From contig CP053153.1 in NCBI GenBank assembly GCA_014607495.2, positions 7,130,001 to 7,194,000 on the forward strand: DNA of 64,000 bases, given 5' to 3'. Below are positions 12,545 through 22,918 of the stretch, piece after piece (positions within the stretch are counted from its first letter, which is position 1; the number at the start of each line of letters is the position of its first letter). A program made the translations under genes and the position numbers. The notes beneath the pieces were generated by a model. That model did no database searches. It was not told where the DNA came from and saw only the letters and a list, made by a program, of their open reading frames with translations. The stretch is from Carposina sasakii (Eukaryota > Arthropoda > Insecta > Lepidoptera > Carposinidae).

Positions 12545-13414
12545 ATGAATAAATCTTTTTCAACATCTAACGTTGGCGAATTGGTGGCCCACAGTCCACC
12601 CTCTCCTACTTTCGTTGCACAACGAAACAAGAGAATGAGGGAGGAAGATCTGCCAGGTGAATTTACCAAATTTAAGGACGAAATGAGGCAGTTGATTTTG
12701 TCCTGCATGGAATCACAAAAGACCCAATTGAGCAGTATAACGGCAAATATGAAAGATATACAACAAACAAACTCAAATATTGAGTCTTCTATATCCTTAT
12801 TAACTAGCCAAAATGATGAATTCCGTAGAAAGATTGAATTTCTTGAGCAGCAATCGAGGAAGGATCATGAATATATTGCGGTCCTCGAAAATAAAATTGA
12901 CGACTTGCAAAGGACATATAGAAAGACTAGCATCGAGATTAAAAATGTGCCTAAAAAGGAACTCGAAAATAGAGAGGATCTCATACAAATGATACTATGC
13001 CTTTCAAAAACAATCAACCTCGAGATGAACTTACGAGACATTAAAGATATTTTCAGGGTCCAAAGTAAGAAACAGAATGGATACAATGCACCAATCATCG
13101 TTGAGCTCGGATCTACAATGCTAAGAAATGATATGCTTAAAAAAGCGAAATCCTACAACATTAAAAACAAGAACAAGCTTCAAGCAAAACATCTAGGATT
13201 CACAACTAATGCAGACACCCCAGTGTTTATCTCTGAGCAACTGACACCGATGGCAGCTCGTCTGTTCTTCTTGGCCCGTGACTTAGTAAAAAGCAATAAA
13301 TATAAATATTGCTGGACCTCTATGGGTAGAGTTTTTGTTAGGCAAAATGATACTTCACAAGTCATTTATATTACTAATGAAGCACAGATACATAAAATAA
13401 TGCAGAGCATATGA
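12545..13414 (+). CDS. LINE ORF1 protein (coiled coil plus FP-C-like domain)
   Basis: ORF1 of the LINE, 289 codons from the ATG at 12545; the open frame also includes a GTG just upstream. LINE ORF1 proteins bind element RNA and form ribonucleoprotein particles with ORF2. Residues about 40-130 are charged, with heptad-like leucines and isoleucines, and look like a coiled coil. Residues about 130-205 (IEIKNVP, DIKDIFRVQ, APIIVEL, RNDMLKKAKS) look like an RRM-type RNA-binding fold. Residues about 212-288 contain FISEQLTPMAARLFFLARDL, then YKYCWTSMGRVFVRQ and VIYITNEAQI, a pattern typical of the C-terminal domain of baculovirus FP proteins and related insect transposon proteins. There is no CCHC zinc knuckle. 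The frame is intact, and ORF2 follows after 311 bp. Confidence 0.85.
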   Translation: MNKSFSTSNVGELVAHSPPSPTFVAQRNKRMREEDLPGEFTKFKDEMRQLILSCMESQKTQLSSITANMKDIQQTNSNIESSISLLTSQNDEFRRKIEFLEQQSRKDHEYIAVLENKIDDLQRTYRKTSIEIKNVPKKELENREDLIQMILCLSKTINLEMNLRDIKDIFRVQSKKQNGYNAPIIVELGSTMLRNDMLKKAKSYNIKNKNKLQAKHLGFTTNADTPVFISEQLTPMAARLFFLARDLVKSNKYKYCWTSMGRVFVRQNDTSQVIYITNEAQIHKIMQSI

Positions 13415-13717
13415 CTGATGAATAGCTTCTTGACCTACCTTATTTTTCTATATTGCTTAATTATTTATAACAATTGTACCTTGTATGTAATAGCGCTGGG
13501 TTTTTGTCTTACAAATATTACTTACATAACCAAACCACATTCTACATTCCTAAACCATGTACTCTCATCTTCACACACACTTAAGATTTCGATTGCAAAC
13601 TCTACCATTATTTTGATGACAAACTTTTTAGTTGCTTGGATATACCGGTTCGGCTCATTCCAAATCATACTTAATAATATTCACCACTACACAAATGCTT
13701 TCCTTTTAGTTTTATAA
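13415..13717 (+). other. Open extension of ORF1 past its TGA stop
   Basis: The ORF1 frame ends TGA-CTG-ATG and then stays open for 99 more codons, ending 8 bp before the ORF2 ATG. The would-be product is very hydrophobic (many I, L, F, Y, N) with two or three membrane-like stretches, and I recognise no domain. It could be a third small ORF, a readthrough extension, or chance openness in an AT-rich inter-ORF spacer. Either way, no frame stop separates ORF1 from ORF2 except the TGA and the terminal TAA. Confidence 0.35.
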
Positions 13718-13725
13718 GAATAATA

Positions 13726-16680
13726 ATGGATAGTAATCTAATCACATTGGAAGAATTGGATAACATTAATATTGTTAAGTCAATTACATGCGACATCACG
13801 GAACTATCGAATATTGTCCAGATTCCAGGGACAACTCTAACACTAATAACTCAAAACATAAGGAGTATCTATCACAATTTCGACGATCTGCAGATCAACT
13901 TGTCACAGTTCTCGTTTGAACCGGATATTCTTATACTAACCGAGTGTAGACTGGATCCTCATAAACCGTTACCGTTATTAAACAATTACCTTTCGTATGC
14001 TACCCTCCATAAACTAAATCAAAACGACGGAGTTGTAGCCTACGTTAAATGTAACCTACAAGTATCAGTAACAGAATTGAAGCTGACGCACGCTTCTGGG
14101 CTGCAAATTATTACTAGGAACCACACGATTCTAGGTATTTACCGCTCACCTTCTAATGCTAATGCTGATAGCTTTATAAATTCAATTAACCTCCAGCTCG
14201 AAAATATAGCATCCCATAGAAATATAATCATTACAGGCGACATTAATATCAACATAATTGTTAAATGTAAAGAAAAACCTCACGAGCGCAAAAATAGGTT
14301 GAAGTATCTGGGAGTTCTTACTCTGCATGGTATTATGTCCGGTCACTTTTTACCTACTAGAAAGCACAGCTGCCTTGACCATGTAATGCTCAAGCTTAAT
14401 AAAAACAAAAATACCGCGCTGGTTGCTATTACTAACAGTACTATCACAGACCATGCTTTGGTTCTTTTAAATATTTGCAGCAAAAAGGATCTCCCTTCAT
14501 GTAAATGCTTAAAAACGAAGCAAGAATTTAATTTTGATGAGGCATATAATTCTCTAATAACAACTGATTTGTCACCGTTCAATAAATGGAGCGATGCTAA
14601 CAATTTAGCTAGTTACTTAATTACCATTATCAGGACAGCACTCTTTTCTAACACCAAAACCATCATCATTCGCAATGGCAAGCGCCCACTGAAGCCCTGG
14701 ATAACTAGTGGGGCTCTACGCTGTATCAGACTTAGAAACAGTATGCAACTCAAACTAAAACATGACCCTCTTAATATTATATTAAACATAACTTACAAGC
14801 GTTTTCGTAACTTTTGCACAAACTTGATCAGAAAATTAAAAAGACAATACAATAAGCAGCAAATTGAGAACTCGGCTAAAAATCCTAAGAAACTATGGTC
14901 CACAATTAAGGAAATCACTCAATTTAAGTCCATGAAAAACTCTAACACGCAGCTTCTAAATATTGTACCTGATCCCTCTCAGTCAATTAATATTGTAAAT
15001 AATTTTTTTACGGGCATTGGGAAAACTTTAGCGGAAAACATTATTCGAGAAGCAGGTGTTCTAAGTGCATCCTCAAATCTTATTAACCACTGTGTTTCAT
15101 CGTTTGTGTTGTTGGATACCGATCCTACAGAAGTTAAAGTACTCCTTATGGGTCTTAAGTCTGATAGTGCCCCTGGTTGGGATGGCATTCCCACAAAATT
15201 TCTAAAACGATCAAGTGACTTTGTTACTCCACTGATCTGTCGGGTGGCCAATCTATGTTTTGAGACGGGAGTCTTTCCTGACGACTTCAAGCGATCTGTG
15301 GTTACTCCCATTCATAAGACTGGAAGCAGAGGCGATGTTAACAACTATAGACCCATATCTGTATTACCACCCATCTCCAAAATTTTAGAAAAACTTATGA
15401 ATCAAAGACTTATGGGTTATTTGAGTAAATGCAATATTCTGTCTAAATCTCAATATGGATTTAGAAAAGGTCTATCAACGCACGATGCCATTTCAGATCT
15501 AACTACATTGATTGCTAATAACGTAAATAAGGGTCACAAGTGCCTTACGGTCTTTATAGACCTAAAAAAGGCATTTGACACCGTTTCTGTTCCTAGACTT
15601 GTGTGCAAGCTTGAAAGAATTGGTGTCAGGGGCAGGGTTCTTGATCTTTTTAGAAGCTATTTATGTAACAGAAAGCAACAGGTTAAGATTGGAGATACTT
15701 ATAGTGACGAAAACCAAATTGAGTTTGGTGTCCCACAAGGAAGTGTTCTCGGTCCGACACTATTTCTTATTTACATCAATGATCTTTGTGACCTGTTGAT
15801 CGAGAACGGTACTATTTTTTCCTATGCCGACGATACTGCTGTCGTTTTTTCGGGAACAACATGGGATGGTGTTAGGCGATCAGCTGAAAAGGGTCTGTCT
15901 GAGATCGCTGGTTGGCTAAATATTAATCTCCTTACACTAAATACTTCAAAGACGAATTTTATATGTTTCAGTTCAGATAAAAGGTCCCAACCGCCAGCGA
16001 CATTTCTTCTTAGAATGCACACCTGTGTTGACCAATCCGATCTCTGTTCCTGTCCCTATCTCGAAAAAATTGACGCGATAAAATATTTGGGTGTTATGTT
16101 GGATTACAGGCTCTCATGGCACTCACATCTCGAGCTAATCATGGGGCGTGTCAGGAGGCTAATTTGGATTTTCAAAAACCTACGCCATATTATGAATAGT
16201 GAACTTCTAAACAAGGTTTACATGGCTTTAGCGCAATCAGTGATCACATATTGCATTCCTGTTTGGGGTGGAGCTACTAAGACTAGGTTCCTTGATCTAG
16301 AAAGAGCCCAAAGATCACTTCTTAAAGTAATGTATTTTAAACAATACCGATATCCAACTGCAGACCTATATAGACTTTGTGATCTCCTATCAGTTAGGAA
16401 ACTTTATGTTTTAAATGCAATCTTATCTTTACATAAAAAACTTCCATTTAACCCAAATATACTCGATAAAAGACGTAAGCACTCCGTGATCCCTCCACTC
16501 CCAGCGCGTTCTGGCTTCGCTGGACGACAATACGCCACTCTATCTGGATATATGTATAATTTGGTGAATCAAAAACTTAACATCTATCCTGAACCCTTAT
16601 ACACATGTAAAAAACTGTTAACGGAATGGTTAAAAACAATATCTTATGAAGAGGTAGAAACTTTGGTTAAAAGAAAATAA
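13726..16680 (+). CDS. LINE ORF2: AP endonuclease and reverse transcriptase
   Basis: 984 codons, uninterrupted. The N-terminal endonuclease (residues about 38-250) has the expected catalytic set in order: QN at 43-44, the Glu of LTECRL at 73, the Tyr of GIYRSP at 139, TGDININ with Asp 172 and Asn 174, and TDH near 241-243. It nicks target DNA for target-primed reverse transcription. The reverse transcriptase (residues about 470-760) has APGWDGIP, NNYRPISVLPPISKILEK, QYGFRKGLSTHDAI, FIDLKKAFD (motif A), GVPQGSVLGP (motif B) and SYADD (motif C, residues 699-703). A C-terminal region with LRHIMN and YCIPVWGG follows. There is no RNase H. Length and order fit CR1/Jockey-group ORF2. All key residues are present, so activity is plausible. 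Confidence 0.93.
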   Translation: MDSNLITLEELDNINIVKSITCDITELSNIVQIPGTTLTLITQNIRSIYHNFDDLQINLSQFSFEPDILILTECRLDPHKPLPLLNNYLSYATLHKLNQNDGVVAYVKCNLQVSVTELKLTHASGLQIITRNHTILGIYRSPSNANADSFINSINLQLENIASHRNIIITGDININIIVKCKEKPHERKNRLKYLGVLTLHGIMSGHFLPTRKHSCLDHVMLKLNKNKNTALVAITNSTITDHALVLLNICSKKDLPSCKCLKTKQEFNFDEAYNSLITTDLSPFNKWSDANNLASYLITIIRTALFSNTKTIIIRNGKRPLKPWITSGALRCIRLRNSMQLKLKHDPLNIILNITYKRFRNFCTNLIRKLKRQYNKQQIENSAKNPKKLWSTIKEITQFKSMKNSNTQLLNIVPDPSQSINIVNNFFTGIGKTLAENIIREAGVLSASSNLINHCVSSFVLLDTDPTEVKVLLMGLKSDSAPGWDGIPTKFLKRSSDFVTPLICRVANLCFETGVFPDDFKRSVVTPIHKTGSRGDVNNYRPISVLPPISKILEKLMNQRLMGYLSKCNILSKSQYGFRKGLSTHDAISDLTTLIANNVNKGHKCLTVFIDLKKAFDTVSVPRLVCKLERIGVRGRVLDLFRSYLCNRKQQVKIGDTYSDENQIEFGVPQGSVLGPTLFLIYINDLCDLLIENGTIFSYADDTAVVFSGTTWDGVRRSAEKGLSEIAGWLNINLLTLNTSKTNFICFSSDKRSQPPATFLLRMHTCVDQSDLCSCPYLEKIDAIKYLGVMLDYRLSWHSHLELIMGRVRRLIWIFKNLRHIMNSELLNKVYMALAQSVITYCIPVWGGATKTRFLDLERAQRSLLKVMYFKQYRYPTADLYRLCDLLSVRKLYVLNAILSLHKKLPFNPNILDKRRKHSVIPPLPARSGFAGRQYATLSGYMYNLVNQKLNIYPEPLYTCKKLLTEWLKTISYEEVETLVKRK

Positions 16681-17078
16681 TAATCACATAACACAATAAC
16701 TATGGTGAGAATTGAAGCAAATATAAATCATAGATAAAACATGCAACTATAGGTACTATAGAATTTAGCAACTGTAGCTATCCAACCCACATGTTGACTT
16801 ATACTTAAAATGTCACTCACACACACACATATCACATCCTCGGGGAATGGTGTAATTGGTTTTCTTTTTTCTTTATTATTTTTATTGCATGCTTTCGTAT
16901 ATTAATTGCAGTAATCCACCTCTTGTTGTTAAATCTTTTGTAAAACGACTATGGGCAAGAGCGAGATATCCCCAACACAAGTATTATTATTACTTACTGG
17001 GGCTTTCTCGACAGAACAGAAAATGTTTTACTGAAATAAAGCAATTTTTATTTTTTTTATTTTTTTTTTAAATACATT

Positions 17079-17112
17079 TCATTTTAAATTACTTACCTAT
17101 ACTTACTTGTTT
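17079..17112 (+). repeat. Candidate 3' target-site duplication of the LINE
   Basis: Partner of 11751-11783, located just past the T-rich tail of the LINE. Confidence 0.6.
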
Positions 17113-20100
17113 AAATAATACATGTACGAGTTTAATGTTCTAAGTGGAATGAAGCGCACAGGATGCTCTAATTTTAGAAATAATATTTGTCAGCAAAATA
17201 AATGAATCGTTTCCATTTCATAAATAACCGGAACAAACAAATCAAATGCTTGGTGGGATCGCTTTAAGGCGCATTTGGATTAAGTAAGTAAGCGTAAAAT
17301 ATTAATTCACCAGTGCGCTGTTAAAAGGTGACATTAATGACACAAAAAAGAAAATATATTTAGTAGGTGTTTAATAATACGTTTAATAATAAGTTTAAGT
17401 AATATTTTAAATAATATATATTAAACAAACCTCGCCTTCTGCAAAACGGGTCTACCGATTTTAAGTATTGTGTGTGTGTTCAAATAGGTCTTGGGAAGGT
17501 TAAACTTCATTATTGAACTCAGTTGGAGGTCCCGCAAAATAAAAATAAGGAAAAATAAATACATATATATATTTTACGTAAAAATTTAATCAATTCTCTA
17601 TTTCTATATTTTTAAGGGATTTGCGTTTTTGCATACTTTACCATATTTTGTAAAGTTGTATATGTTATTACAATCGTAAAGTCTGCTACCGAATGAACTA
17701 TGGCACAGTTTGTTAATTAACTTACCAAGCCGACCGTCAATATACCTTTTGTAAAACCACCAATTGTAAGCAGTTAAAACAGCAGCATTCCGGTCTAAAT
17801 CATAGCTGGAAATGTAACGTGGCCGCAAATACTGCGTGCGTCAGGTTACTCTGCTGTTCAAACGAACAGCTGCCTTCAAATTATGACGGGAATTTTAAAT
17901 TTTCTCCACTCTGGCTGGTAACGACTTCTAATGCAGTCCGTAACTGTACCCAGGCTACGGAAACCTGCCCGGGCACTCGGTATAATAGTATCTGCAGGTG
18001 CCAAATCGTAATATTTATTGTATCCTTTTCGTATAGAAAGTGTGGGTGGGAATCTTTATAAAATGTGTATAGTATCTTTAAGAGGGAGTTCATCTAAATT
18101 TACCTACGGTTGGAAATAATAGATTAATAGATCCCAGCTGGTGTAGGTAAATCATTTCACCTTTGTGTTGGTTTAGTAAAATGATCTATGTAGGTACCTA
18201 CTCAGTAAGACAAGTAAAGACAAAATGAATTGAGAAAACCGTGAATCAGCAACTAAGGACCCTACGCGGCGAATATGTGCTGCGCCTTATTTTCGCATAA
18301 TAGTAAGTCCACCTTCAAAATCTTGATTTAGCAGTAGGTATATCATTATTTGCCTGGTTATCACTTACACCCTTAATTGACATTAACTGTCAACTTGTAG
18401 ATAGTGTGCCAAAGCTATTTTCTAGTATAGATCTTATATGTAGGTACAGGGTAATTACATAACCCTCACTGTACAAAAACCGCCCCCTTACTAAAACACT
18501 AGAGACCCATTACCCTTACCGTTGATACTAATGATCATGCATGACCTCTGAGTAGGTACATGACAAAATGTAGCACAATCTGAACAAATGAATTTGCTCT
18601 ACTTTATAAAAGAATCATAGTCCAGTAAATAGAGTTTTACCTTACATACGGTCTAGAAGTTCTGAATTTTTGATATGTCGTCTAGGATGGTTAGTGATTA
18701 TTTAAAATGCTAAATGCACAATTCCTCCCCCCCCCCCATCCGCGCCCGCCGCCATATTGAAAAAAATAGCATGTTTCTTAGATTTTTGCTTATAATTTCG
18801 TTTAGATATTATTTTGATAATGAAAGGTCCTTTAACTTACTGTTTAAATTTTATCTCTAGAACAAATAGTAACGGATATACTCACTTTTAAAAAAATAAG
18901 AATGTTCGATTTTTTTTCCAAATTATTCCAACTTCTAACGATAGAATGCTGTAATTCAGCTGTGGCCTTTGCTAGAAAAACAAGTATTAGAATATAATTT
19001 GTAGGGAATTTAAAGAGCTACAAAATGCATTTATATATTTTTAAACAATCTCCGGTGTGGGGGTAAAAGTAAATATTACGGAATACTGCTCTTTTGCTAT
19101 TGTGACTTTTGACACCATATTATATGTAAAATACCTATGTAATTATACTACATTTTTGGCTGAAATTTGGAGTTAATGCGAATCCTACTGAAGTTTCTTA
19201 TATGACACAGTATGAAGCTCATCAGAGTGGTCATGCATATTATGGCATGAAGAGTCCCTCGAGAATCAAGGGTATCAATATAAAATTGCTGTAGTATTAT
19301 ACGTTATTTTTTTCACTCCCAGAGCAGTATAGAAGAAACAAAGAACTTACCCTTCTATAATACAACTACTCTTTTTACTATAAATAGCAGGGTAAGTTGG
19401 AGGGCTTTCTTTCAGGCGAAGAGCTAGCATCTTATCACTGATTCTATTTACTACTATCCCCGCTATATAAAACGTTATGATCTCGTACTCTCTCATTCTC
19501 GTTACTCCTTTATGATCCCATAGTTCTGGCTACCCTATTTCGGAAACACAGCCATATGTATGTCCCATGTAAATAAAAATAATTATTGTTATTTTGTTTA
19601 ACGGCAAGATATCAAATATCAGATAACAGCGTCCCTGTCCGCCCATCCTGTCGCAAAGTTAATTATGCAATATCTAAAGCCTACTCTCTCTCCTGTCTTA
19701 CTAGCTAAATAGATTATATCGCTTCAAAATAAATCAAGGCTTTTCGTTTGTTATTAAAGTTTAATATCAATTTTCGCTTGTTGACGATAACCGTAAACGA
19801 ATGATCTATGGAAAACTGGAAATGTTACATTTGCATAGTGACAAAAAATACTATGTTATTATAAACAAAAACATCGAAAGATACCATTTTTAAATTTGAT
19901 AGCTTACCTACATCAAGGTAGATAACCAATCCTAATGAAGCTAATTATCATAAAAATAATTCTAATATCTGCTAATCGGATCTATTTGTTTGATAATTGT
20001 ACTGGTGTTTACATACCGAGTCTCGGCAATGGGCGCGGGAATCCGTGGGCGTGTAGCGAATCCATATTGCGAACTAACCTATTAAAGGTTTTACAACAAA

Positions 20101-21374
20101 AGTTATGTATTGCAGAAACCGGGTTTTCCCTTCGGTATGATCTAATTTTGTCTCAGTAGGAAGGCGGTAAAACGGTGTAATGGGCCTGAACAAAACGGCT
20201 CTGATTTATGGAGGGCACGCCACCCAGCTCGCACTGACATAAATAGAAAGTGCCTGACACCCCGAAAAGGGTTACACGGATATAATACACGTTGTAATGT
20301 GTGCACTACAAGTATTATGCGCTAATATGGTAATAACACACATACGAGTATTATTCTCATAGACATCCTGCCCTTGTGGTCATTTTCAGATATTTTTAAT
20401 AAAATTGACTGTTGTTCAGTGTAATAGTGAGGAAGATTACCGGCCGATACTGTATAATCTAAGCAACAACCTGTATGTCTTAGTTCGTAATTTATTTACT
20501 TAATTATTTACCTACTTTAAATTATTTAGCTTTCAAGGCGCATTGGCGTAAGCTGTAATGCTTTTAAAATGATTTTATAAAATAAATAAATATAAATAAA
20601 AAAATAATTTGTTACTTTTCTAAAATCCCCACTTTTTTCCTTACGTTAGTAAATAAATTAGGTAGGTATAATTATTTTTCATTTGCAGAAATTTTAGGAA
20701 ATTCCGAAAATAAAACTGAATTCAAGAGGTAACCGATAAATCATAAAAAGATAGTATGTATGCTAAATCAAATTTGAAAGGATAACTTTGTAATTGAAGA
20801 GGAAAACTCAGGTCAGCATAGGTTTAAATTTCATACATTCTAGGAGGAACTCACGGAAAATGTTTTATGACCGATAAGCCCAATATTACTTGCCCTTGAC
20901 TCGGCTTGAGTGGCCACTTCTTGATCGATAACATTGATTATTAAATTTTATTTAAAAAGTAAAATAACAAATTTTGTAATTTAGTCTAATTATTTATTTA
21001 TCTCTGTATGTATATGTACTTGAATATTTATTATATTTATCTACGTAGTTTGTTTATACACTTAAGTTTTACATAAACATAATTATAGGTTTACAACGGT
21101 ATAAAGCAAAATCTTAAGCCAGATTAAACGTTGGTAAATCTTGTAAGTATAATCTTTTCGGCAAGAATGTAAGAACACCTTCTACTTTTTGAAATTCCTT
21201 TTCTGAAACCCGATGAGAATTTCAAAGGTAACCCAAAGCACTGAAGTGAATTTATAGTGTTATGTGAAGCTAACTTTCCCGCATCAAGAATTTGCGGCAT
21301 CCGGAAAGGACTCGCCTTCAAAAGTTTACTTTATTTTTCATGCATGAAAATATTAAGATTTTTTATTTATATGA
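17113..21374. other. About 4.3 kb without recognised genes
   Basis: No supported gene. Present are a homopolymer of about a dozen C followed by a GC-rich patch (about 18726-18760) and scattered AT-rich sequence. Short frames such as 17819-18061 and 19935-20159 show no known motifs. Confidence 0.5.
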
Positions 21375-21565
21375 GTGGACGCCCGCGACTCCGTCCGCTA
21401 CTATACTGGAGAATAACACCCCGTCGGTTTTTGCGTCGGGGGTTAAAAAATAAAATGTTGATATTGTCCGGAACCAATACCAAATTTCATTACATTCGGT
21501 TCAGTAGTTTTGTCGTGAAAGCGCGACAGAGACACTGAGTTACTTCCACATTTATAATATTACTA
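21375..21565 (+). mobile_element. RTE-like tail fragment, copy 2
   Basis: Begins GTGGACGCCCGCGACTCCGT and ends near TTATAATATTACTA, directly abutting the next copy. Its interior (CGTCGGTTTTTGCGTCGGGG) differs from the other copies, so it is a separate subfamily or a rearranged copy. Confidence 0.55.
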
Positions 21566-21900
21566 GTGGACGCCCGCGACTCCGACAGAAAAAACAAAAT
21601 ATCGAAATTATCCGGGATAAAAACATTTTCCCGGATTAAAAAGTAGCCTATATGTTAAGTGGGACCTGTCACAATATATTTGTAAAAACTGCATCGAAAT
21701 CGGTTCAGCCGTTTCTGAAATTAGCGTACACAAACGCACAGACAAACCGACAAACAGAAAAAAAATTCCAAAAATCATTCTTATGGGTACTATTGCGTTG
21801 ATAAAGGTTTCCTATAGGTAATATTTTTTCTCGTATATCTTAAATGTACAGACAGCGATCCGTAACGTTTTTATTATACCTATGTATATAACATATATAG
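21566..21900 (+). mobile_element. RTE-like tail fragment, copy 3
   Basis: Begins GTGGACGCCCGCGACTCC. It carries AAGTGGGACCTGTCACAA, CATCGAAATCGGTTCAGCC, an ACAGACAAACCGACAAACAG stretch and ends with ACAGACAGCGATCCGTAACG. A very similar copy sits in inverted orientation at 22605-22918. Confidence 0.6.
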
Positions 21901-22604
21901 AATAGATAGATAGATTAGTAAAGATTGTATAAATGGTAAAAAAGTTAAAATAACTTATTCTTATTCTTTATTGTACAATGGCAAGCTCAAAAGACCAAAG
22001 ATCTCTTCCAGCAAGCCAAGCAAGTACAGAGAAATTGTTAACTTGTAAAATATGTTACCTACAATATTATATGTACCCTGAAGGATCTACTTTATGAAAT
22101 AAACTCTGTCTACCATATCTTGTGACCGCAGCCATGTGTATAACTAGTACATGTGTATTTTATTTTAATAGTTTATATAAAACGTAATTTTCAAAAATGT
22201 TACTATTTTACCTCAAAAAGTTTCACGCAAATTGTGCTTTATCCACATAATCGCAGTTAAATAAAATTACTTAATAATAAAGTTAATAACAGGCAAAAAG
22301 TTTTCATGAAAGACCTAAAACCTGAGCAGTCACGCCCCTTAACTAAAATTCTTCTCAATTTTAACATGCATAAAGTTAAATGAAAGCTTAACTACAGAAG
22401 TATAATTTTATTAGGTACCTGCATACAATTCGTATAAAATTGTATTAAACATTGAAAATTTTAATTTACAGTAAAATTTTTGTAGCCAATTATAAAAAAG
22501 CTAATGTTTTATCAACAACTATTATGTGATTGTAGCTAAAGAAATTTAAGGATAATGGAGCAAGTAAAAGCTTTTATTATAAGGGCTCTATCTTTTATAG
22601 GTAC
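21901..22604. other. Spacer between inverted RTE-like copies
   Basis: No gene. Around 21960-22020, TTCTTTATTGTACAATGGC and AGATCTCTTCCAG resemble the minus-strand 3' end of a LINE family, also seen at about 43083-43190. Confidence 0.45.
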
Positions 22605-22918
22605 ATATAATAAAAATGTAACGGATCGCTGTCTGTACATGGAAGATATATGAGAAAAAATGTTATAGGAGATCTTTATCATCGCAATAGTACCCAAAAG
22701 AATGATTTTTGTAATTTTTGTCTGTTTGTCTGTGCGTTTGTGAGCGCTAATCTCAGAAACGGCTGAACCGATTTCGATGAAGTTTTCAGAAATATATTGT
22801 GACAGGCCCCACTTAACATATAGGATACTTTTTATCCCGGGACAATATTTTTATCGCGGATAATTTCGACATTTTATTTTTTTTCGTAGTCCACACGGAC
22901 GGAGTCGCGGGCGTCCAT
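22605..22918 (-). mobile_element. RTE-like tail fragment, copy 4 (inverted)
   Basis: Reverse complement of the family: AACGGATCGCTGTCTGTACA at the left, CTCAGAAACGGCTGAACCGA in the middle and ACGGACGGAGTCGCGGGCGT at the right. With copy 3 it forms a large inverted repeat with arms of about 315-335 bp around a 0.7-kb spacer. Confidence 0.6.

Larger units (their letters stand above)
11784..17078 (+). mobile_element. Near full-length two-ORF LINE (CR1/Jockey group)
   Basis: A 5.3-kb unit flanked by a direct repeat of about 33 bp. In order it holds a 5' UTR of about 760 bp with tandem repeats, ORF1 (12545-13414), an open inter-ORF region, ORF2 with AP endonuclease and reverse transcriptase (13726-16680), and a 3' UTR of about 390 bp. 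The UTR ends in a T-run tail with interspersed A (about 17043-17070). Both ORFs are uninterrupted, so the copy may be mobile. The ORF2 motif style (YRPISVLPPISKILEK, GFRKGLSTHDAI, SYADDTAVVF) suggests the CR1/Daphne side of the Jockey superfamily. Clade assignment needs a tree. Confidence 0.8.

Noticed and set aside
14343..15311. Minus-strand frames opposite LINE ORF2
   Set aside because: Shadows of the strongly supported ORF2 coding strand.
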